Positions 35,301 through 47,300 of a stretch of 64,000 nucleotides of DNA are shown in pieces (position 1 is the stretch's first letter; each line of letters opens with the position of its first letter). The translations under genes and the position numbers were made by a program. The stretch is from Gnetum montanum (lineage: Eukaryota; Streptophyta; Gnetopsida; Gnetales; Gnetaceae), in NCBI GenBank assembly GCA_015680685.1, contig MNCI01016409.1:324788-388787 (forward strand). The letters run 5' to 3'. The notes under the pieces were generated by a model. It searched no databases. It worked only from the letters and a program-made list of their open reading frames with translations, and was not told where the DNA came from.

Positions 35301-38300
35301 CAAGATCTTAAATACAAGGTCCTAAAAAACAAAACATAGGGTGCAAATGTGGATGCTAAGCCTAGAGCCCATGGACATATGGTTGTCTTTCTCTCTCCCC
35401 TTTTTTGGACATCATCCAAAATGGTGGAAAGAGGTAAAAAATGCACTCAATCTGACTCATCATCATGCTGCTTTGGCTGCTGATATTCTTATTCTCTGTC
35501 ATCATCATCACTGTTGGGAGTGCATGGCTCCCTTTGAATCAATTGACTCAAGCACAACTGTCTGATGCCACCAATCATGAGGCTTCTCTTTAATGGTTGA
35601 AGGCTGTCCCCCATACTGATGAGCATGGGACCCACTGAGAGAGTAGCACCACTGATAGGTCTTTGTATTGGAGGACCAAAGAGACTATCCATGGCACCTT
35701 GGATTAAAGGATCTTCAGATGTACTCTTTCTATTTGGAGATCACTCCCCCTCAACCTGTAACACTGGCTAAAAAGCATGTGAGCCACGGAGCTGATCATC
35801 ATAGCTCTGCTACTCCCCCTGTGGATGTGCTCCCCTTGTTGGTGCAATCTCCTCATTGGAGTCCTCTGCTTTGCCAGAATGGTAGCCTTTGGATGGACCC
35901 ACATCAGAAGCACATGCATGAGGAATGTGCTCCTTAGATGACCATGTGAGTGTCCCAACTGGCTTCTCATATGAGATGGGGGGAAGCTCTTCTTGTTGAG
36001 AGGTGCTAGGCTATCCTCTCTCAAGCCTTTGAACTCCTCTGCCCAACCTGGACAAGTTGTGGCCTTTTTGGCCAAATGTTTAGGCAAAAGTCCACAAAGC
36101 CTTGTTTAGGGTGGAACCAAGTTGATTTCCAATTGACCTAGAATGAGAGAGATGAGGCATGATGCCTGGTGGTCTATAAGATGCTGCTCCTGTTCCATGA
36201 CCTGTTTCTCTACATGCTCTGCTATTCCCTTCTTGCCATGGATGGTAGACATACTCTGCTACACACTTCTCTGCATATTTAGCTATCTCATCATTGTTGA
36301 TAATGAGGCCAATCAACAATGGATGCCCAGAGGTTTGGGCTTTAGCATGCTCTAACATGATTTCTTTGCTGATGATGTAGCCAAAGTCACACTTCACTCC
36401 TGCAAGCAAACAATAAATGTCCAAGGCCTACTGAGGGAGTAAGTGATCATAGCTGCCACCCTTTACTACAAGATTGTAGTAAATGACAAGAGATTTGATG
36501 GATGTATTTGCTGTCATGTTTGCCCTGTACATTTTTTTCTTCAAAACAAAGTTAGAATCTCCAAATAATCTTAAGCAAAAATCTCTATTAGACACAACAA
36601 AAGTGGTGTTTGCAAAGATCTCATCAAGAGAGTTCACCTACAATCCTAAAGTATCAAACCCTAACAAATTATTGATCAAATTGGGAGAAATTGCAATAAC
36701 TCTGCAATTAACGAGAGTACTAAAAGTCCCACTATCCACATCCATGCTATGAATTTTGCAAAAACTTTCTAACCATGATTTTAGGAATTGCAACAGAGAG
36801 ACCCAAAATGAATGACAACTCCAATGCATCAAACTATGACTGAATCTGAGATCTTCTATGGGGCTTAAAATCAAGGACTCTCTAAACAGTAATGGACACG
36901 TTCTTGTGGGTTTCATACCTTTTTCGTGCTGCCTTATATCTGAAAGAGGATTGGTAACTTCTCTCTTCTTGGTGAGAAGATCATCCCTAACCTGCTATTG
37001 TCCTGTTGCCTGATTTGCTCCCTTGAAACTGCATTGTGCTCTCCTTGGTTCTTGCCATTGTGCCTTTGCTCAATCTTTGCTGCTCCACCTTGCTCTCATT
37101 TTTGCTGGATGTCTTCAAAATGAGTACAAAATGGGGAAATGAGAACGTCTAGGGCCTTTTATGGCCACACCTTAGGATTAGGGATGCCTTTTGTATTTTT
37201 CCTTTGCCTTGGTTGGGACATTCTAATAATAGGGTTTGTAACTCAAAAAGTGGACACCCACATTGGAAGTGGAACGTCCCACCTAAGCGTGAGTTAATAT
37301 TTTATACATATTTGGAATTCATGACATGTCTCTAAAAATTTCCCAATATTCAAATCAGGAGAGATAAAAGCAAATATAATAAAAAACTACTCAAAGGAAA
37401 AGTTGGAACACAATACCGCACTTGTTGGCAAGGGTTCCATCATGAAGCTAGCGAAGTAGTTGTGTAGATTGCATGCTTTACTATTCTCCTTTCTCTAACC
37501 TCCAACTATTGTTTCTCTCTTAGGATTGATTTTTAAAGATTCTTGCTGGCTCATCTTTAACTCCATCTCGGTGATTGAATTACAACAACAATGATGTGAT
37601 GAAGCCACCTTTTATTGACTACCTACAACCTTTAAGTTTTTCCATGTGGGGTCTTGGTAACCCACTTCTTGACACTTTGACTCTACAAGCTTGCCTAATC
37701 AAGTGAGAACTATTCAATAGCTTTAGTTTTCAACACATATTTGGTGACTAGCACATATCCTTTGAAATGCTTGAAACATCAAAGGTGAAATATTGAAATA
37801 CTCAAAATAGTAAACTTAATCTATCCTAATTCTTAACATATCCTAGAAAATCGACTTCCAAGGGTTAGAATACGATACTTCAACCTACCTTGTTGCGACA
37901 AGTCCCAACCTTGAAGTGGTGAAGTAATGACAAAGTGTTAGCTGTCCCTTGTCTCTAAGTCTCTCATTAATCCTCTTCTCTGCCATGATCTACTTTAAGT
38001 AAGAATTTTCTTTGAGTTGTCTCTCTTCATGGGTGTTCTCTTGCTTGATTGGATCTCCATCTTGGCTATCAAACAATGATAATTGTCATGTTGTGAGGAT
38101 CTTATTTCTTGAGGAGCAGCAACCTTTTCTTGTGTCTTGGTTGGATTCAACTTAGGCACCCATCGTTTCGTGTGTTGGGCTTGCAAATCCCTTTTACCTA
38201 TTCTATCTTGAAAGACCAATTGAGAATTATCGTGAAATTTTAATCTTCTAAAAGAATAGTGGGCCTTGATATGACCAAATCTATGGCAATAATAACACCT

Positions 38301-41300
38301 AATTGATTTATGAAATCTCTTTAAAAAAGGATGATCAAACTTGGTCTTTTAACTCTACTTTGATGAAAGGTCTCTCATGTTGGTTGAAGTGGATGGTTTG
38401 TGGCCAAGACCACTTTTGTCACTTGGGTTTCTTCCTTATCTAAACATCTCATTCAAAGATACCTTGCCTTTGGCAAAGCATTAAGTTATTTTCTTCTCAT
38501 TTTTAGGCATCTTATCCAATTCCAAATTTTGATTCTTTAGCTTGTCATTCTCAGCTCTCAAAAACAAAATTTCATTGTAGAGTTTTGTTTCTTGTTTTGA
38601 TGAAGCTTTTTGGACCTGCATCTTAAGTGACTTCTTTGAAGTGGTCAGCTTACCCATATCAACCTTAAGGGTTGTGATCTCATGAGTTACCACTAAACAA
38701 AAGTTGAGTCATGTTCAAAGGCTTACACATGTTGGTACAATTTGTTCTTAAATTTTAAACATAGTTGCTGTAATTTTATAAAATTTTCTTTAAGGCATTT
38801 ATACCTTTCCTCAATGGCTTCCGTCTCTTCATCATCACTTGAATCATCCTTCTTGTTGTCTTGAGTTGGCTCTATGCTTGTGATGGCCATGCAAGTTAAA
38901 CCCTAAAACCTCACTACAGGTAGAGGAAAAGGGGATGGAATAGAGATTTGGATAAGAAGCAATAGACTAAAAAACAAAGGGGAGAAAAATTCAAGAATTT
39001 GGGTGGAGCATTAGCTGTTGAACAATGTCTCCTTGAATTGACAAAGGAAGAACATTAGTGGGAGAGTCTCTTTGAAAAACCACATTACATCGAAACTTCT
39101 AGATGGCATGAAGGATAAGGGGTCAAAAAGCAACACCAAGTATAAAGTAGACATCCCTAAAGTTGAGTGTCACCAAATAGAACCTCATCCAAACCTGGCC
39201 GAAAACCCTGTAAATACTTGCTACACCAAATCCAAGAGCTATGAGCAAGGGGACAAGTAAAAAAGCAATGGCCAAACGTATATTCCCTATTATAGATAGG
39301 ACATTGGGGATCCAGAACACCCAAATGAGAGCATCGAATACCAACAAGTAAACCTTGGTGAACCAAATACCACAAAAAATGTTTAATCTTTGGAGTAGGG
39401 GTAGTCCAAATTGTCCGAATACGTTGCTTCCAAACCTGCACATTGAGATTAACCTTCCAAAGATGGTTGAATTGTGGCCAGATATTAATAGTAGAATTAA
39501 TAAGAGAATACCCAATCTTAGAATGATAGGGAAAAACCCGATGACCATTAATCCAAGAAATATATATATATATATATAAAATCCTGATGAGAATCTTGAA
39601 TAGCTACACTTTTGTTCAAGCTGTCCAAAATATCAGAAAAGGTGGACTGTTGGGCAGCATTGATACTGTAAAGATGTTGACACTCAATCCAAGTGATCCA
39701 ATGATTATGTAAGCGAAGAGAGGAAAGGAAGGAGATGCCAAGCTTGCCCTAGGTACTACAAAGACGAGGATGCTTAATAGCCCAAGGTTCATTGTTAATG
39801 GGAAGGCACCAAGGAGAAATCTTATCAAGCATAGAGGAAGGAACAGTAATATTATTAAAATTCCAAAACTCACTGATAAAACTCCAAGCCTTCCAAATGT
39901 GCTTGATGACAATGGAGCCTGAAATAGTAATACCTTTCGGAAAAAGGATCCAGTTAAAAAAATGAGTATTAATCCAATAACTACTACCTTTAGGCCTTTC
40001 CATTTGAATGCGTTTAAGGAAAAGAAGCTTCCAAGGCTCAGAACCAGATAAGCATTTAGCCACCCACTTGGCACATAAAACAATACCTTGGTTATAGTAG
40101 TTTAGAAGTCCTAATCCACCATCTTCTTTGTGGGATGTGCAAATGTTCCAAGCAACCCAACAGAATCTACTCCTAGAGTGGCTACTATTCCAAAGAAAAT
40201 TTCTAAAAAGTTGGTCAATGCGATGATAAATGGAAATACTAGGAGCCCAGCACGAAGAATAATGTGTTTGCAAACAATAAACTTCCCAGCCATAGAAAGC
40301 TTCTTCTCCTTCTAGTTACCAAGTTTTTGTTCAATTTTCTTCATTGTAACATCCTATAAAGTTTTTGAAGATCTAGCAAAGGAAAAGGGGATACCTTGCA
40401 ACTTGAACACATGGTCCTTAGCTAATAATTGCCAAGATTTAGACAAAATCCAAGCTTGAACCCCCTTATTGCAAGATTGAAGATTTGAACCAATTTATTT
40501 GAGAGCCAGAAAGTCTATAATATTGATCAATGCGATAAAAAAGACGATTAGCAATGGCTTTGTCGTTTTTAATCATAAAAAAGGAGTCATATGCAAAATG
40601 CATGTTTAGTAAGGAAGGAACATTATAATCAATAAAAATGCTTTCAAGCAAATTTTGTTCCTTGTCCTTATGAATAGTGTGACTTAAGAAATCCCCAACA
40701 AGGATGAAGAGATATGGAGCAAGAGGGCAACCTTGCCTAACTAAGTGCTCAAGTTTAAGACAATTGGTGAAGCCAACATTAGTAGCCACAAGGGCATTAG
40801 CATTTGCAAAGAGAGTCTCCACCATCCTAATGAATTTTTCGTTAAAACCATATTTGCAGAGGTAGGCAATACTAAATTGCTATTCAATTTTATCATACGC
40901 TTTGGCATAATCAAGCTTAAGAAAAGCTATGTTTTGATTGGAATCCTCAGCCCATTGCATACCTTCCCAGGCCGTAACAAAGCCGGTTTGCGCTAGGGTA
41001 ATTAACTAAGAAATAATCAATTTTAATCTTTTAGCAAGACATTTGGCCAGAATCTTATAAACAAAATTTAGGAGAGTAATAGGATGCCAATTACCAATCA
41101 AAGAAAGATCACCTTCCTTAGGAATAAGACAAATGACTCCTTTATTCAGCTTGGGTCCAAGAGATCGCTGATTAATGGCTTCAATGAAAACACAATAAAG
41201 GTCTAATCCAACAACATCCCAATGATTTTTAAAGAACTCAATGGGAATGCTATCGAAACTAGGAGCTTTATCATTAGCCAAGCTAAACATAGCTGCTTTT

Positions 41301-44300
41301 ATTTTTGAAAGAGAGATATTTTGAGCTAGAAGATGGTTGTGACTACTATGGATGATATTGGGCAAATGATCAGAATTAGTAAAAAAAGTCATCCTCATCA
41401 AACCCATTGGAGACAAGATGCATTGAAAATGTCATTCAAGAAAACCATTAACAATATGAAGATCAGAGCTAAGATGACCATCCACTTCCATAAAGTCAGT
41501 GGTAGGTAAAGAGCCTCTACCTTTTAAGAATTTGAAAAACTCTTTGCAAGGCTTTCCCTCAACTTTCAACCAGTTGAGACAACTCTTTATTAGAGCACTT
41601 TTAGCATTATACATATCCCATTTCTGTTTGATGGAGTGAACATAAGCCAGTTGTTGTAGAGTAACATTGAAGGGATCATGTTGAATCATAGAATTAATTT
41701 GTTGAAGTTCACTACAAATATTTTCCTCAGTTTTCCTACATCTCTTGGCATATTGCTTACCCAACCAATGGGCAACATTGTGAGTGTGACAAGTGGCACT
41801 CAACCACCAATCTAGCCAACCTGAATTACCAGGTGGCCTCCTCTTGATGTTCCAAAGAGATGTAAAAATACCTTTACCAGAAGGAGTAAGAAATAAAGAG
41901 GCATTCATACAAAAAGCTCATGATGTTGAATGGGAGGTTTTATACTGAATTCCAAATTAAGAGAAATTGGAAAGTGGTTGGAGAGGGTAGCATCTTTGTG
42001 GACAACAACATGACCATCACAGAACCAAGAGGAACAATTGGAAAGATACAATTGATCAAGTCTCTCTCAAATCCAATTAGAGCTTGCTCAGAGGTTAGAC
42101 TAGGTAAACCAATCATCACGATGAACATTAGATCCTACAACATCAGAGAGACAAAAGTGCTCCTTAACATCACACTACATGGAAAGCTTGTGGCTTGTAA
42201 GTTGAGAAGAATCTCCACCAACTTTATCATAAGAGTGTTCAATCATATAGAAATCACTTCCAAAGAGCCAATGAATGTTAGGCAAACTCCGAAGAAGAAA
42301 TTGCCAAACTTTAGCTCTTGCTGCAGAAGTAGTAGGAGCATAAATGCTGCAAATACTGAAAGGACTTGAAGCACTTTGAAGAATAGCCCAAACTATAATT
42401 ATATTATAATTACGTTCATTACAACATTTGTTTATACCTAATGTTTCATTTACAAATGAGTGTACGATACAGTCATCATTCTATTTGTTATTTAATGTGG
42501 TACTTAGCTTTTGTCAGGGAAAGGGCAGGGACTGAATTTTAGGATGAAAGTTACTTTTGGTTACAGTTAGCAACATGATATAACCTTTTTTCAGGAAAAA
42601 AGTTATTTATCCAGAGCTGTAAATTTTATTACAGGTGTTTGTGGCTTTTTCCATAGTATTGGCAATACTTGTTGAATATCTTTATCTGGTAATAGCTAAA
42701 GGTAATATTTTTCTATTTCTATGCAAAAATTCTTCTGTTTTGTACATTTAATATTTGAATTTACCGTTCATTTGTTTCTATTTATATCCTCCTTTGCATT
42801 GAATTGCAAATATTTTTCATAAGTAATGTTTATCAAAATATAGGAAAACATGAATGGGAGACTGATTATGTTGCAAAGGTATCATGATCCGATGAAAATT
42901 GGAATGAACCTTTTGTCATACGTTAGAAGTAGCAAATCCACTACGACTGTTGAAGGAGTTTGCTCTGATTGGTACAAAGCTAGAGGACCTAGAAAAAACT
43001 TTGAAATCCCAGAAAATCTCACCTGGTAAGTGCATGTGGAGTCATTTTCATGGAGTAAAGTTTTAATACTGAAGATCTGCCGATAAACAAATTATATCCA
43101 GATCTAGCCAATATACAGGAAGAATTTTATGTTTACTTAAGGCCTAAGAAATCTAAATTTTGTAAACGTAGATATCAGGCTCAATTACAAGACCCAAAGT
43201 TTACAAAATATGATCCTTTCTGTGAAGATCTCTTTCAAAAGAAGCTAAAGCCAAAGAGAATTCTCCCTCCAGTTACAAATCCACTAGATCTGATCCCTAG
43301 AACTTCAACATCCTCGTTTAGAGTCCCTGTAGAAAAAGAGCAAGAAGATCGGGAAGAAAAAATCAAATTAGCTGAAAAAATGGCAAAACTATTTAAAGAA
43401 TTAAATATCTTGTTAGATGTAGAAAAGGTTTTAGGACCTATTCCATCAAGAGATAAAGGCAAAGCCATCGTAGAAGAAGTCTCATCTTCTCAACAAAATG
43501 TAGAAGAAACTCAAGATTCTTCTTCCTCAACAGAACAATCTTCCATAGATCCCTCTAGTCAGCACCATTCTGTACAAAAACAAGACAAACATTACCATTG
43601 TATGGAATGGGATGCCCTTCTCAGGATAAACATGAATGAAGGAGACTCTAGTGAAAATAAACAAACTCCTTAAGAAGTCGTATATATGTTACAAGCAAAA
43701 AAGACATACGGTGCTCAAGCAGACACAATCCAATTGCAAAATTGGGCCAACAATAGAATAGGTTTAATTCTAGATCAAAAGTATAGGAATAATACATCTC
43801 AAGAAGTGATCAAAGATAAAATGCAAGAAATACACAAAGTATGGGTTCCCAAAAAGAAATCTAGCCAAAGTTCGGAACCACATAAGAAAACACGATCTTC
43901 CTATAGCCCTGAGCCAGGATCACCTCCTTACATAGGTAGATCCCATAGAACTAGGTACAGAGCAAAGCAAAAAGCTAAAGAAAGCTCAAAAGGAAAAGGC
44001 AACGAGAAGGTAGTAAGTGTTAACATCAAGGATAAAATGGAAACATCCAATGGCAACACTGGATCTATAACATCTCTTGATTTAGATGAAGAAACCTTAT
44101 TAAAAACTCCTAGTATCTTTCATGAAGCACCTCAAGATTACCCTTGGATATTATCTATGGTATCCTGCCTACCTTTGATATCTTTACCATCCATAGTGAA
44201 GGTTGGTGCTTTGTCACTAAATTTTTGCATTTGGACACCTCTAAAGATATCAAAGATATGCTAATTTTAGAGGCATGTTAAATTATCAAAGATATGTTGA

Positions 44301-47300
44301 TTTTAGAGGTATGTTAAGGAGATGGTGGAATCAAATACCAAGAGATGTAAAAAGGAAACTACTAAATGGCCCTTCTCTGTTAATCATCAATGCCATAACA
44401 AAAGAATTTCTTGGTGATAAGAATGAATATGATGACTTATACCGAGATAGATTCTTTAAGGCTAGGTTGCATAGAATAGAAGATTTGCCAACATTTTTAG
44501 ACACCATGGAAGAATGGTACTATTTTGGCAAATTAACCCATGAACTTGGCGCTAAAGAACATTTGCTTGGTTGTTTACCTCAACCCTTCTGTAATAAGTA
44601 TCTTGCAGAACTGAAACAGCAAGATCTGAAGGTAGAAGAAATGAGGTTTAATGCCATTCGATAGTTTATTAATGAGGTAAACCAAGATATTTGTTATGAT
44701 CAACAAACACAAAAGCAAGTTAAGGAATTAAGTAGGAAATTAGGAAAGTCTCTATGTTTAGATTTGTCCTGAAGAAAAGTTCCTTAGATCTAAACCCCAA
44801 TGCTGTGATAAACGTCGATCCAAAAAGAAATACTGTTGTCCCCAACAACAGTGGTGACGAAAGTATCCTCCACAACAACCGTCCAAATGCTTTAGAGGAA
44901 TGTTTAAATGACGAAAGACAAAGGTCAGACGTAGTGATGTGAAGTGCTTCCTTTGCAAATGAAATTACTTTGCAAATAAATGTCCTAACAGGGATCATTA
45001 TCTTTATCGAAGCACATAATCTTTCTGAACAACATTACGATCTCATCATTGATGAAGATGTCCCATTTGAACACGGCAATATTCTTCTGGAATCCTCTGA
45101 TTATTTTACTGATGGTAATCTCAACACTGATCCCAAGTATCTGTCTGATCATGACACTCTTTTTTCCTTGGGGGACGTAGATGATTTTGATGTTGTGTTT
45201 TACAATAATATGAATCATCATCATTTTAATCGTGGAAAGAAATACCCTGGTCACTAGCTTGGACATGGGACGGAAGATGAATCTTCCTCACATAGATCAC
45301 ATAGATCTCACAGACAGCAAAAAAGGGATCCCACGAAACTTGACCCTGTATATAAAAATTTAAAATTTCAGGTTGTAGAACTAGAACAAAAACTAAAACA
45401 TACACTAGTAGATGATATACACAAGTACATGTCTATTAAACGCAAGTTGCAGAAAAAGAAAGAAGAACTCCTACTCCAAAAAGACCATTTAGAAGAAAGA
45501 GATTTCTTTTACAAGAATCTCAACGACCTCTAGACACAGAAGATGAACTTAAGTAGTTAGAACATATTGAGAATGAATCTAGATCTTTTGGAAACTCTAG
45601 GCAGTTGTCTAGACAATCTATTTTTTGCTTATTGTAGATATTTTGCAGAGGGAAGGATGGGAACTTCGGTCCTCTTCATATATACGAGCCTGTCATGCAA
45701 ATGAAGTCTATTTGCCTCATTTCGAGGAAACTCTTAGAATCCAACATGGAGCTGCTTTCACAGCTTATAGAATGTTTTGTAGATTTCAAGATCATAATGC
45801 TCGTATCAAACAAGTGACCTATCATCCTTTTTACCCACCTATAGTATTTAGGAATGTAGTAGAAATGTGTAACCTTAATCTGGTTGCATTATCGATAACC
45901 TATGATGGTGAAGACTGTTGCACTAAAAATCATTTGCTCCATTGGACTCTTTACAAACCTAGTCCTTTCCACTAGTTCATCATTGAGATTAATAAGTGGA
46001 ATGGTCAATGAACTATTTTGACAATGGTGGCATAAGTATGGGCATACTCGAAAATATTATGGTCTAGCTTACCCTCACCATCTGTATAATCGACGAAATG
46101 AGTACCATGGTGATTTTCTTTACTATGGTGATCTCCAAGCCCATGGATGGCATGCCCTTAGTTATGGCTATAATCACTATTACTTTCTCACCACCTGTAA
46201 AGCCGCCGTATAGATTGGTCTAATCCCTGGGGTTATGCATTTTATCAAGATGTTTATACCACTAACCAACATGATATAGTAGAGTATTGCAGGTTGCAGG
46301 ATATTGTGCCTTCCACTCTTTATCTCAGGTACCTTGACGAAAGAATCCTGTCAAAACATAATGATGGGACATGTTACTGAATGCTTTGATGGCTCTATGA
46401 AGGAGGAATTCCTATTTTTGATGCCAACAATCCACCTTCACCATGGGGCCTAAATCATTTAGATGGCCCACCAAGCAATTATGAAGAGCACTCAAAAGAT
46501 AGTGGAGCATTTGGAAGCACTAATGATGCTTTTGACACTTGACAGCCACTATCACACATTATTGTACATCCATGCACCTGCATTATTGTATATAAGGTGT
46601 GTCCTATAAGATTCCCCTAAAAAGGTGTGTTAGTGGAGAATATATTCTCCTTTATCCCTAAGTGCTGAAGGAGTTAGCCAACACTTCGAAGCATTGAGAA
46701 GCCCTGGCTCTCCTATATAAGTGTGTTGTGTGTTCTCTCAGAGGGAACCCAGGAGAGAAATCAAAAGAGCAGTGCATAGTGCCTTCTAAGCATTCCTTCT
46801 GAAGCATCCCTAAGAGTTCTTTCTGTAAAGATTTCTTGTTTGAAGTAATAAAGTTGTGTTGTTTGGTTTGGTTATATATGCTATGCTATGCAATCCGTTG
46901 TTAGTTCTTTGTTAAGCAATTTGAGTGTAAGGAAGAGAGCGAATTTTGTGATCTGGGTAGAGAGTGCTACTTTTGTTGTCAATAAGACAAAGGCCTGCAA
47001 GCATGTACAGTGCAATTCATGACCCTACTAGTTCAAGAAGCAAGAGGCATGACCAATATTCATACCAGACTTGGTTCTTAGGTGTATAGTATATGATTGA
47101 GCCACTCTTGGATTTATAGATGCATTCCTTTGAGCAGCTCAACAATCATATTGACCACTAATTTGTGGATAGGGTAAATGATCCATTGCTTGCTAGTCAT
47201 CTTTTCAAGCAACAAATCTCTTCGTTCATTACACCTCCACATCTTAAGAAGTTTTTTATTTATAAATGCTATACTTTCATTTGACTTTTTGTAACCAAGT

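Larger units (their letters stand above)
38910..42395 (-). mobile_element. LINE-D, 5'-truncated
   Basis: On the minus strand from 42395: C-terminal half of the endonuclease, reverse transcriptase, thumb/connection and zf-RVT zinc region, all broken. The 5' end lies inside the endonuclease, and this end is 240 bp from host exon 4. An (AT)n run lies at about 39562-39578. Confidence 0.8.
42840..46900 (+). mobile_element. Endogenous pararetrovirus-like (Caulimoviridae) remnant: capsid region and promoter block
   Basis: A degenerate sense-strand coding region runs from about 43070 to 45260 and resembles a caulimovirid capsid (see the next entry). A coiled-coil and an unrecognised frame follow (45350-45975). 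Next comes a non-coding block with TATATAA at 46714-46720 and AATAAA at 46847-46852, the layout of a pararetroviral intergenic region. No protease, reverse transcriptase or integrase is seen, so it is partial. An alternative is an unusual LTR element with TGTTAGTGGAG near 46628 as an LTR start. Borders are approximate. Confidence 0.5.

Noticed and set aside
39355-39579. Plus-strand frames within LINE-D and other LINEs (also 40745-40996, 41920-42369, 52290-52757)
   Set aside because: Antisense shadows of the LINE reverse transcriptase or ORF1 frames, which carry the recognisable motifs.
46628-46900. 3' LTR of a retrotransposon starting TGTTAGTGGAG
   Set aside because: No second copy in the window and no clear purine tract; the pararetroviral promoter reading is preferred but this remains open.
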